DNA of 64,000 nt. Origin: Cohnella pontilimi (lineage in GTDB: Bacteria > Bacillota > Bacilli > Paenibacillales > Paenibacillaceae). The notes beneath the pieces are model-generated. The model saw nothing but the letters and a program-made list of their open reading frames with translations. It was not told the origin of the DNA and made no database searches. The translations under genes and the position numbers were made by a program. The stretch covers positions 310,001-374,000 of the forward strand of contig NZ_SUPK01000006.1 in NCBI RefSeq assembly GCF_005049045.1, written 5' to 3'. Shown in pieces: positions 8,288-17,308 of the stretch (the stretch's first letter is position 1; every line of letters begins with the position of its first letter).

Positions 8288-9794
8288 GGCGTCCGCCGCC
8301 TCCCTTCGCACGTTCTTTCAGGATGGCTTCCATCCGGGCTTTCACGACGGGGTCCATCGTCTGTCCGGTATTTGCCGTTTCGCGTTTCAGCGCTTCCCAC
8401 TGCTGGCGAAACGAGCGCTTTGCCAGCGTCGGCGCCACCCGGTATTTGTTCCAGCCTTTGAGCGGACCGACCTTCAATCGGATGCCGCCGTCGCGTACAA
8501 CGAGACGCTGGCCGAGCTGGCCCAGCTTCACCGCGGCGCCCATGATGCCGGGTTGGCCGGCGACCGTGCCGAAGCCCCTCATGCCGATCGTTTCCAATGC
8601 TTTGCCGTGTCCGGCCTCCACCTTCCGTCTGCGCAGGTAGACCAGCATGTCGTGCAGCGGAATCTTGACGGGACAAGCCTCGTAGCAGGCGCCGCACAAG
8701 CTGGACGCGTTAGCGATGTCGTCCCATTCCGCCACGTTCTTCTGCAAGGCCGGCGTCAGCACCGCGCCAATCGGGCCGCTGTATGTGCCGCCATAGGCAT
8801 GCCCGCCGATATGTCGATAGACCGGGCAGGCGTTCAGGCAGGCACCGCAGCGGATACAATTCAGCAGCTCCTGGAATTCCGGGTCCCCGAGCTGGTTCGA
8901 GCGGCCGTTATCGACGATGATGATGTGCATTTCTTCCGGCCCGTCGGCATCTTCCGTACGTCTCGGTCCCGTGATTCCGGACATGTAGACAGTCAGCTTC
9001 TGTCCGGTAGCCGAGCGGGGCAGCAGCGTCGCCATAACCTCGAGATCGGTCCAAGAAGGAATAATCCGTTCCATGCCCATCAGCGTGATTTGCGTTTTCG
9101 GGACGGTCGTTACCATTCGTGCGTTGCCTTCGTTTTCGAAGAGCACCATGGAACCGGTCTCCGCAATGGCGAAATTGCAGCCGGTCATGCCGATGTCGGC
9201 TTCGAGGAATTTCTCGCGCAGCTTCTTGCGGACAAATCCCGCCAGGATCGTGGTGTCCGCTTCCAGCGCCTCGCCCGCTTCCTTGGACAGCAGTTCGGCG
9301 ATCTGGTAACGGTTCTTGTGAATGGCCGGGATAATAATATGTGACGGAGTCTCGCCCGCGAGCTGGATAATATATTCGCCGAGATCCGTCTCGATCGCTT
9401 CCACGCCGATGTCCTGAAGCGCGTGGTTCAGGTGAAGCTCCTCGGTGACCATGGATTTGGATTTCACGACGGTTTTCGCCGCCTTGCTCTGCGCGACGGC
9501 AAGCGCGATCCGCACGGCTTCCGCTCCTGTCGGGGCGAAGTGCACGTGCACGCCGTTCGCTCTGGCATTCTCCACGAAAAGATTTAAATAATAGTCCAGG
9601 TGCGCGATGGTGTGAAGACGGATTTGCCGCCCTCTCTCGCGCCACTCTTCCCAATTGCCGTGCTGCTCGGCCGCGTTCATTTTGCCGATCCGCAGCCGCT
9701 CGGTCGTGAACTTGACCGCTTTGCGAAGGAAATCGTCATTCAGCGCCAGTTCCGCCCGCTCCTTCACGCTTCCTTTCGTTTTGTAGGCGCTCAA
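8280..9794 (-). CDS. lutB: Lactate utilization iron-sulfur protein LutB
   Basis: A 504-residue LutB: an N-terminal LUD domain (VKSKSMVTEELHLN, EADIGMTGCNFAIAETGS) and two C-terminal 4Fe-4S motifs, CIRCGACLNACPVYRH near 309-324 and CGACYEACPVKIPLH near 365-379. The start is read as TTG at 9794, overlapping the lutA stop (TTGA), with AGGAG about 10 bases upstream. The resulting N-terminus SAYKTKGSVKERAEL fits LutB proteins, whereas the upstream open frame is just lutA in another frame. Central subunit of L-lactate oxidation. Confidence 0.92.
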   Translation of the reverse strand: MSAYKTKGSVKERAELALNDDFLRKAVKFTTERLRIGKMNAAEQHGNWEEWRERGRQIRLHTIAHLDYYLNLFVENARANGVHVHFAPTGAEAVRIALAVAQSKAAKTVVKSKSMVTEELHLNHALQDIGVEAIETDLGEYIIQLAGETPSHIIIPAIHKNRYQIAELLSKEAGEALEADTTILAGFVRKKLREKFLEADIGMTGCNFAIAETGSMVLFENEGNARMVTTVPKTQITLMGMERIIPSWTDLEVMATLLPRSATGQKLTVYMSGITGPRRTEDADGPEEMHIIIVDNGRSNQLGDPEFQELLNCIRCGACLNACPVYRHIGGHAYGGTYSGPIGAVLTPALQKNVAEWDDIANASSLCGACYEACPVKIPLHDMLVYLRRRKVEAGHGKALETIGMRGFGTVAGQPGIMGAAVKLGQLGQRLVVRDGGIRLKVGPLKGWNKYRVAPTLAKRSFRQQWEALKRETANTGQTMDPVVKARMEAILKERAKGGGGRHG

Positions 9795-10519
9795 GCTTCC
9801 TTCACTCCTTCGTACAGCAGCTCGGCGAGATGCATGACGCGCACCGGTTCGTTGCGGAACCGCAGGTTGCCGGCGATATTCATGAGACAAGCCATGTCCA
9901 GGCCGACCAGCACTTCCGCTTCCGTCTCCAGGATGTGATCGACTTTCTCGGTCACCATGGCACCTGAAATATCGGCCATCTTGACCGCGAAGGTTCCGCC
10001 GAAACCGCAACAGTCTTGGGCGAAAGGCAGCGGGACGAATTCGAGGCCTTCGACATGCTGCAGCAGCTCGAGCGGCTCATCTTTCACTCCCAACAGGCGG
10101 CTGCCGTGACAGGAAGGATGGTATGTGACTTTACGCGGGAACTTGGCGCCCAAATCTTTCACATCCAGCACCTGTACGAGGAATTGCGTGAACTCGTAGG
10201 TTTTTTCCTGCAGGCGGTTCGATTTCTCCAGATAGACGGGCTCATCCTTAAACAACTCCGGGTAATGGTGGATCATGTACGTACAGGAGCCGGACGGCGA
10301 TACAACGAAATCGCTTTCGTCGAAGGCGTCAAGAATCGTCCGCGCTGTTTTCCTCGCCTCGTCCCAATAACCGGAGTTGTAAGCCGGCTGGCCGCAGCAG
10401 GTTTGCGCGCGTGGGAACTCCAGCTTCACCCCGTACCGGGCTAATAAGCGGACCATAGCTTCCCCGACGCGCGGATAGATAACATCGCTCAGGCAGGTGA
10501 TGAAAAGAGAAACTTTCAA
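9791..10519 (-). CDS. lutA: Lactate utilization Fe-S oxidoreductase LutA
   Basis: About 242 residues with two cysteine-rich CCG domains: CCGQPAYNSGY near residue 39 and CCGFGGTFAVK near 168, as in LutA/GlcF-type heterodisulfide-reductase-like subunits. LutA proteins start MKVSLF, which corresponds to a TTG at 10519 behind GAGGTG; a GTG at 10528 would add three residues. It is first of lutABC and follows the DeoR-type regulator by fewer than 20 bases, so one transcript is likely. It transfers electrons from L-lactate together with LutB and LutC. Confidence 0.9.
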   Translation of the reverse strand: MKVSLFITCLSDVIYPRVGEAMVRLLARYGVKLEFPRAQTCCGQPAYNSGYWDEARKTARTILDAFDESDFVVSPSGSCTYMIHHYPELFKDEPVYLEKSNRLQEKTYEFTQFLVQVLDVKDLGAKFPRKVTYHPSCHGSRLLGVKDEPLELLQHVEGLEFVPLPFAQDCCGFGGTFAVKMADISGAMVTEKVDHILETEAEVLVGLDMACLMNIAGNLRFRNEPVRVMHLAELLYEGVKEA

Positions 10520-10536
10520 GCCGTACACCTCGCTTC

Positions 10537-11304
10537 CTATACCACCGTTACGGACAGACGGCGTTCTTCCAATTGGCTGCGCATTTCAGCGGGAATCTTC
10601 CCGTCGGTCACGATGGCGTCGACCTGGCTGAGATCGGCAACATGCGTGAAGGCCTGAATGCCGAACTTGCTCGAGTCGGCAAGGAGGATCACTTGATCGG
10701 CCCGGTCGATCATTTTCTGCTTGACCCGGGCTTGAAGCTCATGAGACTCGCTAACCCCATGCTCGGCGTGGACGCCCTTGCAGGAAAAAAACAGTTTATC
10801 GACGTAGTAGGCATCTAAGGTACGCTCCGCCAGCGGACCGACGAACGATAGAGAACGTTGGGCAAGCAGTCCTCCGGTAGAAATCACATCGATCTTTTCT
10901 TTGGCGGCGAGCTCTGTCGCCACACGAATGGAATTCGTAAGAACGGTCAGCGGAACGTTCGGCAGCGACCTCGCCATGTACCAAGCCGTGGAGCTTGCAT
11001 CGAGCAGAATGCGGTCTTTGGGACGGATGAGCCCGACCGCTTCTTCCGCGATCCTGCGCTTTTCGTCGGCATGGAGAATTTCCCGCTCGGCATAAGGGAT
11101 TTCAAGCTGAGCGGATGCCCCCTCCTTCACGCTGACCGCTCCCCCGTGGGAACGGCGCAGCCTGCCGGCCGCTTCCAACCTGTCCAGGTCGCGGCGGATC
11201 GTTTCCTCCGTCACCTGGCACAGCTCACTGAGCTCGGTCACCCGCATGCTTCCCCGCTCGTTCACCAGCTGCACGATTTTTTCGTAACGTTCCGCTACCA
11301 GCAT
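10537..11304 (-). CDS. DeoR-family regulator, probable rhamnose regulator RhaR
   Basis: A 255-residue DeoR/GlpR-type repressor. The N-terminal winged helix (VTELSELCQVTEETIRRDLD) is followed by the DeoRC sugar-phosphate-sensing domain with DRILLDASSTAWYMA and VISTGGLLA. It sits between rhaEW and lutABC in one direction. In Bacillus subtilis the equivalent DeoR gene follows rhaEW and controls rhamnose catabolism, so the ligand is probably L-rhamnulose-1-phosphate (inference). The start ATG 11304 follows AGAGGA. Confidence 0.85.
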   Translation of the reverse strand: MLVAERYEKIVQLVNERGSMRVTELSELCQVTEETIRRDLDRLEAAGRLRRSHGGAVSVKEGASAQLEIPYAEREILHADEKRRIAEEAVGLIRPKDRILLDASSTAWYMARSLPNVPLTVLTNSIRVATELAAKEKIDVISTGGLLAQRSLSFVGPLAERTLDAYYVDKLFFSCKGVHAEHGVSESHELQARVKQKMIDRADQVILLADSSKFGIQAFTHVADLSQVDAIVTDGKIPAEMRSQLEERRLSVTVV

Positions 11305-11383
11305 TTTCGTTCCTCTTTCCGTATGTTTGATTCAGGCTGCTTACGACCGCAATCCCGTGATGGCCGTTCGAGCCCCTTTCCGC

Positions 11384-13453
11384 TTAGCGGGTGAATGCGG
11401 CTGGTACGCCGCCGTCGATCGTCAGCATGCAGCCGGTCGTTTTCTCCGATTTGGAGGACGCGAAGAAGGCGATGCCTTCCGCGATATCTTTGGGATAAAT
11501 GTTCACGAGCAGCGTCGTGCGCTTGCGGTAGTACTCTTCCAGCTGGTCCGGCTCTATGCCGTAAGCGGCCGCGCGTTCGTTGCGCCAAGAGCTGTTCCAG
11601 ATGGCGGAGCCTTGCAGGATCGCGTCCGGCAGAATCGTATTGACGCGAATGCCGAACTCGCCGCCTTCCGCAGCGATGCATCGGGCCAGATGCGCTTCGA
11701 GCGCTTTGACCGCGCTGTAAGCGGCGGCATTCTTCCCGGCATAAACGGAGTTCTTCGAGCCGACGAAAACCATGTTCCCGCCGATGCCTTGCTGTTTCAT
11801 CATCTTGAACGCCTCGCGCGCCACCAGGAAATAACCGGTGCCGAGCACGTTCATGTTCAGGTTCCATTCCTTGAGCGACGTCTCGTCGAACGGGCTTGAT
11901 GTGGCCAGTCCCGCATTGTTAACGATGATGTCCACGCCGCCGTAAGTCAGGGCCGTCAAGGCATAAGCAGCCTTGACGAATTCCTCGTCCGTTACGTCTA
12001 TTTTAACAGCCAACGCACGGTTTTCGCCGTATTTGCCGTTGATTTCGTCGGCGACCTTCTGCGCGCCTTCGAAGTTCAGGTCTGCCAACACGACGTGGGC
12101 GCCTTCCGATACGAGGCGGCGGCCCGTCTCGCTGCCTATGCCGCCCGCTCCGCCGGTAATGAATGCGACTTTGCGCGAAAACTCGGCTTCCGGCGGCGCC
12201 AAGGACAGCTTATATAATTCAAGCGGCCAATATTCCACGTTGTAGGATTCGTTCTCGCTCAGCGAAACGAAGCGGCCCAGTGCCGTAGCGCCGCGCATCA
12301 CGGCGATCGCGCGGTGGTACAGCGCTCCGCTGACCTGCGACATCGCCCAGCTCTTGCCCGTGTTGATCATGCCCACGCCCGGAATGAGGATGACGCGCGG
12401 CGGGGCCTCGAACATGACGTCATCTTCGTTCTTGTTGCGTTCGAAGTAGGATTTGTACTGTTCTTTATAGGCGGCAATGCCTTCCTTCAGCTTGACCTTC
12501 AGTCCTTCGACGTCGCCCGGGTCCGGGACCCAGTCGATGAACAGCGGCACGACCTTGGTGTGGACGAGATGATCGGGACAGGCGGCGCCGACTTGAGACA
12601 GCTGCGGTGAATCTTGACCGCCGACGAACGCCAGCACGTCGTCTTGATCGTCGAATGACAGAATCATTTTTTTGTCGTCGGAAACGGCGCCGCGGATGCT
12701 CGGCATCACCTGCGCCGCGATGCTGCGGCGAATGTCCGCCGGAAGCGCGGCGTGTTTGACGCCGCCGAACAGCTTCGCTTCGTTGACGCACGCTTCGATG
12801 AACGATTCCGCCGCGTTGATGATTTTGATTGTCTGCGCATAGCACGCTTCCGACGTTTCGCCCCACGTGACGAGACCGTGTTTTTCCATCAGCACAAGTT
12901 CCGCTTTCGGATTGGAGAGAACGCCTTCGGCGATCATTTTGGAAAGTGTGAAGCCAGGACGGACGTAAGGAACCCACACGAAGCGGTCGCCGAAAATTTC
13001 CTTGGCCAGCTGCTTGCCGTTGTCAGCGCAGCAAAGACTGATAATCGCATCGGGATGCGTGTGATCCACATGTTTGAACGGGAGGAAGGCATGGAGAAGC
13101 GTTTCGATGGAAGCTCTCGGATGTTTGGCGTCGATCATCGTATGGGCGAGGTAAGCGACCATTTCTTCGTCGCTCATCGCGTCGCGTTCGAACAGCGGCC
13201 GGATGTCGTCCATACGAAGGCCCGTGAAGTTTCCGGATTTCATGGATGCCAGATCGGATCCGCTTCCCTTGACGTACATGACCTCGATGTCGCGACCGCG
13301 GAAATCCTTAACGACCGTCTTCGCGGACGTATTGCCTCCATAAATGTTGCACACACGACGGTCCGCGCCGATGATGTTGGAACGGTAAACGAGTTCGCCC
13401 AGCGTATTCGCTGCCTGAGATGCTTTGGATGTCTCCCATAAACTCTGCACCAT
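11384..13453 (-). CDS. rhaEW: Bifunctional rhamnulose-1-phosphate aldolase / lactaldehyde dehydrogenase
   Basis: A 689-residue fusion. Residues 1 to about 410 form a class II aldolase with metal-site histidines in KHVDHTHPDAI near 127. Residues 430-689 are a short-chain dehydrogenase with the NAD motif TGGAGGIG near 434 and catalytic YSAVK near 576. The length and order match RhaEW (YuxG). It cleaves L-rhamnulose-1-phosphate to dihydroxyacetone phosphate and L-lactaldehyde, then oxidises the latter to L-lactate, which the downstream LutABC can convert to pyruvate. The rhamnose isomerase and kinase are not in the window. Start ATG 13453 with GGAGG 9 bases upstream. Confidence 0.92.
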   Translation of the reverse strand: MVQSLWETSKASQAANTLGELVYRSNIIGADRRVCNIYGGNTSAKTVVKDFRGRDIEVMYVKGSGSDLASMKSGNFTGLRMDDIRPLFERDAMSDEEMVAYLAHTMIDAKHPRASIETLLHAFLPFKHVDHTHPDAIISLCCADNGKQLAKEIFGDRFVWVPYVRPGFTLSKMIAEGVLSNPKAELVLMEKHGLVTWGETSEACYAQTIKIINAAESFIEACVNEAKLFGGVKHAALPADIRRSIAAQVMPSIRGAVSDDKKMILSFDDQDDVLAFVGGQDSPQLSQVGAACPDHLVHTKVVPLFIDWVPDPGDVEGLKVKLKEGIAAYKEQYKSYFERNKNEDDVMFEAPPRVILIPGVGMINTGKSWAMSQVSGALYHRAIAVMRGATALGRFVSLSENESYNVEYWPLELYKLSLAPPEAEFSRKVAFITGGAGGIGSETGRRLVSEGAHVVLADLNFEGAQKVADEINGKYGENRALAVKIDVTDEEFVKAAYALTALTYGGVDIIVNNAGLATSSPFDETSLKEWNLNMNVLGTGYFLVAREAFKMMKQQGIGGNMVFVGSKNSVYAGKNAAAYSAVKALEAHLARCIAAEGGEFGIRVNTILPDAILQGSAIWNSSWRNERAAAYGIEPDQLEEYYRKRTTLLVNIYPKDIAEGIAFFASSKSEKTTGCMLTIDGGVPAAFTR

Positions 13454-13478
13454 GCTTGATTACCTCCGAAAATGTTTG

Positions 13479-13545
13479 AATGTATTTGTTATTTGCATTA
13501 TAAATGTATTTTTTTCGTTTGAATATAATAAAGACAAAAATAAAC
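13479..13545 (-). promoter_or_regulatory. Putative rhaEW promoter/operator
   Basis: The AT-rich region carries TATAAT on the minus strand (13497-13502). Two direct AATACATT repeats (plus-strand AATGTATT at 13479-13486 and 13503-13510) are spaced 24 bases apart. DeoR-type repressors often bind direct repeats, so these are candidate operators. No good -35 box is visible. Confidence 0.35.
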
Positions 13546-13560
13546 AAAAAAATATGAAAG

Positions 13561-13600
13561 AAAAAAGCGATCGCTTCGAAAGAGGCGATCGCTTTTTATT
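13561..13600. terminator. Bidirectional GCGATCGC-stem terminator
   Basis: AAAAAAGCGATCGC, a loop of about 10 bases, GCGATCGCTTTTTATT. It ends the minus-strand response-regulator operon and insulates the rhaEW promoter. The stem core is the same palindrome as at 1969 and 17245. Confidence 0.85.
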
Positions 13601-13681
13601 GAACTACTGTGCCTGTATGTTTCCGATTTAACGGTAACCATATGAACAATTGACCAATGCGGTCTCGCGGGCGATCGAAAA

Positions 13682-14329
13682 CTATGAACCCAATCCTGAG
13701 TCCTTCGCTTTCTGTATGGCTTCGGCACGGTCCGCTACCTGGAGCTTGCTCAGGATGTTGGTGATATGATTGCGTACTGTACTCGGGCTGAGCACCAGCA
13801 TTTCGGCTATTGCCGCATTGCGGTATCCTCTGGCAATAAGATCCAGCACCTGGCGTTCTCTATCCGTCAGTTCAGCCAAGTCTCCTTCCCGAAAACCCGG
13901 TCTCACTTGATTGAAATACTCCATAAACCGCCCGGCAATCGTTGCGCTGAAAATGGCTTCACCGCTGGCCACAGCCCAAACGGCCCTCAAGATCTCTTCC
14001 GGAAGGGCTCCCTTCAGGATATAGCCCCGCGCACCGGCTCTCATAGCGGCGGCCACCGTATGATCATCCTCGAACATTGTCATAACCAGAATTCGGATAT
14101 TGGGTTGTTGCCGGTAAATGTGACGGGTGGCTTCGATTCCGTTAAAGCCCGGCATTTGGATATCCATGATGATCAAGTCTGGTTGAAGCTCTGCAGCCCT
14201 TGCAACAACCTCATCTCCGGTTCCAGCCTCGCCTACGACTGCCACAGCGGCATTCGTATTCAGCAGTGCTGCAAGTCCGGCCCGGAAGGTCGGATGGTCA
14301 TCAGCCAGCAGGACGCGTAATTTCGTCAT
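13682..14329 (-). CDS. NarL/LuxR-type response regulator
   Basis: A 215-residue response regulator with a receiver domain (LLADDHPTFRAG at the N-terminus, phospho-acceptor Asp near 54 in LIIMDIQMPG) and a C-terminal LuxR/GerE helix-turn-helix (LTDRERQVLDLIARGYRN, near 145-210). The start ATG at 14329 has GGGAGA 7 bases upstream and overlaps the kinase gene by 29 bases, so kinase and regulator are coupled. The target genes are unknown; the upstream membrane-protein gene is a candidate. Confidence 0.9.
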   Translation of the reverse strand: MTKLRVLLADDHPTFRAGLAALLNTNAAVAVVGEAGTGDEVVARAAELQPDLIIMDIQMPGFNGIEATRHIYRQQPNIRILVMTMFEDDHTVAAAMRAGARGYILKGALPEEILRAVWAVASGEAIFSATIAGRFMEYFNQVRPGFREGDLAELTDRERQVLDLIARGYRNAAIAEMLVLSPSTVRNHITNILSKLQVADRAEAIQKAKDSGLGS

Positions 14330-16343
14330 GGCGATCTCTCCCATCTGAATATGGCAGTTCGGCTCGAATCCGGGTACCGCCCTCGGGTCGACTCTTGATG
14401 GTAAACATGCCGCCAAGCTCCTCCGCCCTTTCTCGCATCGAAGTCAACCCCACTCCCGGTTTGCTTACGGGCGGAAGGCCGATTCCGTTATCCGAAATCT
14501 CGATCACCAATCGTTCTTCCTCTAATGCGATGATAAGCCGGACTTGCGACGCGCGGGCATGACGATTGACATTGGTCAACCCCTCCTGAACAATCCGGTA
14601 TGCGGCGACTTCGACCGCCGCACCGAGCACCGGCAGGGCAGGCGGGAGTTCTACTACAAATTCCAGTCCGGCGCTTCTGTGATCCCGGACAAGCTCGGCT
14701 ACCGCCCCGCTCAATCCGTACTCGTCCAATGCTGGCGGACGCAGGTTGTGAACCAGACGTCGGATCAAATCCACCGCGTTGCGAATGTCCATCTGCAGGT
14801 CACTGAGAATTCTGTCTGTCTGATCGGGATCAGTCCGCAGCAGGTGCCGGGCGGCGTCCACCCGGAAGGAGAACGAGGCGATCTCGGGGCCGAGGCCGTC
14901 ATGCAGGTCCCTTCTCAGCCGACGCCGTTCATCTTCCCTGGCCGTAACCAACGTTTGACGGGAACGTTGAAGCTCCATGGTGAGACGAACCGCATAGATG
15001 GCTGCACCGGCCTGACGAACCAGGTCCGTAACCACCCGGCGGTCCTCTTTTGACCATAAATCTTCTCTTTCTCTGGGCTCAACGAGAAGTTCGGCGACCC
15101 GCTCGCCTTGATAGATAATATCAACGCGAAGAGGAGTCAGCGCAGGAGTGCCGTTGGCGGCAGCGATCTCACCATTAGGCCAAACCAGCGCGACATAAGG
15201 AAGCCGCAGAGCTTCCCGTACGGAGCTGACGATAGCGTCCATCACGCGCTCGGGCGAAGTCGTCGCCTCAAGCCGATCACCCAAACGCACCAGGGCTGCA
15301 TAGGGTTCATGCCGGTCCCCGTACATCAACCGGTTGATCAGCGCCTGCAATTTTCGATGCAGCGGCTGCACCATGACCGCAACGGCGATTGTTCCCATCA
15401 GCGAGACGAAGGTTGTATTCTTCTCTTTCAAAGCCGTACCTAAGACAAAGATGACGCAAGTGTAAATGGCCATAAGCATTCCGGTCAACGCTGCATACAC
15501 GATGGCCCGGTTAATCAGGGGATCGATCTTCCAGAGTCTGTATCGTACGATCGCGATCGTAAACGAAATGGGGATCAATAATAATGAAACCATATAGAGC
15601 GTCTGACCCGCGAGGTTTCCCCACAAACCATCTCCGGGAATTTGCACCGATATGATGATTAATAGAATGGTCACCAGAAACGCAAATGCGGGAAGTTTAA
15701 TTTGCTGACGCTGCAGGGGTGTCGAGAGTCTGCGGTACCTGAAGATTTGAGTCGCTGCCATCGCGAGCAGTAAAATCCATTCCAACGCAAGGAGCAGCTG
15801 CTCCGACGATATGGCTTCATGGTCTGTTTTCGGCAACAACCTGGACAGGCACTCGACCAGAAAGAAAGCCAGCGCTAAAAAATGGCTCCAACGCGGCGCT
15901 GTACGGAAGTCGGGAAAGTAGCAAAAGGTGGCTCCCATAAGAAGTATAGCGGCAAATCCGACCAAACTTGCCATAAAGGAGAGCGACGGAAAAGCTGCTT
16001 TGAATTGGTCAGTGACCGTAAGGCTTAACCCAAAAGAAGCAAGCGTGACCGCCACCAACAAAGCCATTCTGTCAGTAGAGTGATGCCGGAAAATCAGCAC
16101 GCCCAAAATGACGTTGCCGATGGCAACGAGTAAGGAGAGGAATATGAGGTACAGGGAATAAGTACGGACCGCCCACCCCGCCGCTTCGAGTTGTTCCAGC
16201 ATTGGAGGCGTTAACGCGCATGTGTCACATACTCTTTGCAAATCTGTGTAGAGTACCGGCAAATTCAGGATAAAAAAAACGGCAGCCGTGAGTATGAACA
16301 ATGCTGCGAGGCTTCTGACGACGATCAACCAGTATCGCTGCAC
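14301..16343 (-). CDS. NarL-family membrane sensor histidine kinase
   Basis: A 680-residue kinase. The first 310 residues hold about eight to ten membrane segments with a loop CDTCALTPPMLEQL between the first two. A GAF-like segment follows (about 335-455), then HisKA_3 with RRRLRRDLHDGLGPE (His near 479) and a HATPase domain with NVNRHARASQ near 591. The architecture is ComP/LiaS-like with a multi-spanning sensor. It starts with GTG behind TAGGGGTG. It follows the membrane-protein gene and overlaps its cognate regulator. The signal cannot be inferred. Confidence 0.88.
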   Translation of the reverse strand: MQRYWLIVVRSLAALFILTAAVFFILNLPVLYTDLQRVCDTCALTPPMLEQLEAAGWAVRTYSLYLIFLSLLVAIGNVILGVLIFRHHSTDRMALLVAVTLASFGLSLTVTDQFKAAFPSLSFMASLVGFAAILLMGATFCYFPDFRTAPRWSHFLALAFFLVECLSRLLPKTDHEAISSEQLLLALEWILLLAMAATQIFRYRRLSTPLQRQQIKLPAFAFLVTILLIIISVQIPGDGLWGNLAGQTLYMVSLLLIPISFTIAIVRYRLWKIDPLINRAIVYAALTGMLMAIYTCVIFVLGTALKEKNTTFVSLMGTIAVAVMVQPLHRKLQALINRLMYGDRHEPYAALVRLGDRLEATTSPERVMDAIVSSVREALRLPYVALVWPNGEIAAANGTPALTPLRVDIIYQGERVAELLVEPREREDLWSKEDRRVVTDLVRQAGAAIYAVRLTMELQRSRQTLVTAREDERRRLRRDLHDGLGPEIASFSFRVDAARHLLRTDPDQTDRILSDLQMDIRNAVDLIRRLVHNLRPPALDEYGLSGAVAELVRDHRSAGLEFVVELPPALPVLGAAVEVAAYRIVQEGLTNVNRHARASQVRLIIALEEERLVIEISDNGIGLPPVSKPGVGLTSMRERAEELGGMFTIKSRPEGGTRIRAELPYSDGRDRHDEITRPAG

Positions 16344-16408
16344 GAGACACCCCTAACCGAGCAATTGTTAACGGCAAAAGGCAGCGGACGAGTACCGCTG
16401 CCATCACT

Positions 16409-17071
16409 TTACACCGCTTGTTGCATTTGCACAACCGCATCTGCCTCACGTGACCGTTTTAACGAAAGCCATCCCAATCCGCCGAAGAGTGCGATCATTA
16501 CCGCGGATTGCACGTAAGCTTGTGCAGGTCCGAGTTCCAAGAATCCTGCGATCAGGTTGGCCGCCCCGGCATAGATCAGCCAGGCGGGTGCCTTCCGGGC
16601 ACGGTTTAACCCGATGGTAAGGAGCAGCAAGCCGATTGAAGTAAGCAAAAATAGTAACAAATGAGGCAGGAAATAGACCGGAGTGTCGAAGATCCACTGC
16701 AGCAGGGCGAGCATTGGCTCCCGCTCCAGTGTCGCCATCCCCCGCTGAATTAACGCTTCCGTCGCTAATATCACGAAAAAAAAGTTTCCGACGAGGGAGG
16801 TAATGGCTCCGATGTATGTCAGCTTTTCGCCTCGTCCGCGTACGAGATGGGTGGCACCGAGGAATGCCGGTACATTCAAAATCGTAAAGGCCAGCACGTT
16901 GAAGGTAAAAAACAGCGTGTAACCGGGTTGCTCGACCACCCAATCCAGAAACTCCACATCACCGGCTAACGGAGGTCCAAACAAGCTTATTGTCTGCAAA
17001 ATGGCCGAAGCTATAAAACAGAATCCACCGATCGTCAAGACGAAGCTGCGAGGAAATAATCCATGCTGCAT
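16409..17071 (-). CDS. Multi-spanning membrane protein of unknown function
   Basis: A 220-residue protein with six clear hydrophobic segments, short loops and no catalytic motif. It resembles the DUF4386-like membrane proteins often found near Firmicutes two-component systems, but I cannot assign a family with confidence. The start ATG 17071 is preceded by GGAGCG. It is the first gene of a three-gene unit with the histidine kinase and response regulator, with a 65-base gap. That suggests a role as an auxiliary sensor or as a target of the pair (inference). Confidence 0.7.
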   Translation of the reverse strand: MQHGLFPRSFVLTIGGFCFIASAILQTISLFGPPLAGDVEFLDWVVEQPGYTLFFTFNVLAFTILNVPAFLGATHLVRGRGEKLTYIGAITSLVGNFFFVILATEALIQRGMATLEREPMLALLQWIFDTPVYFLPHLLLFLLTSIGLLLLTIGLNRARKAPAWLIYAGAANLIAGFLELGPAQAYVQSAVMIALFGGLGWLSLKRSREADAVVQMQQAV

Positions 17072-17186
17072 GGTAATCGCTCCTTAGAAATAATGATTGA
17101 AATCCTGACTTTATTTTAAGAAACGCACCATACAACGTCATGGGAGCAGCATCTACGCAGAGTCCTATCTTTTGTCCTGGGACCAA

Positions 17187-17235
17187 TTACAAGGCGATGA
17201 AGACGTTCTTCCGCAAGCGGGAGGCAGTTGGGTGA
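17187..17235 (+). pseudogene. yhbH 3'-end remnant, copy 3
   Basis: This is 49 bases nearly identical (two mismatches) to the last 16 codons of yhbH. In frame it encodes [15 protein letters not shown] and a stop. Like the intact gene it is followed within 10 bases by a GCGATCGCTCC hairpin, so the copied segment included the yhbH terminator. Confidence 0.88.
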
Positions 17236-17244
17236 ATAGAAAAT

Positions 17245-17275
17245 GCGATCGCTCCTTTGAGGAGCGATCGCTTTG
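17245..17275. terminator. GCGATCGCTCC hairpin terminator
   Basis: A perfect 11-bp stem, GCGATCGCTCC / GGAGCGATCGC, with a 5-base loop and TTTGTTTT. It is the downstream part of yhbH remnant copy 3 and sits beyond the end of the minus-strand gene at 17309-17800, which it may also terminate. Confidence 0.8.
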
Positions 17276-17308
17276 TTTTCTACTATCGTATCGGTAACGA
17301 GTTCAGAA

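Noticed and set aside
11327-11899. Overlapping frames on both strands at the dehydrogenase end of rhaEW
   Set aside because: The fused SDR domain is intact with TGGAGGIG and YxxxK, so these are shadows and not a separate gene.
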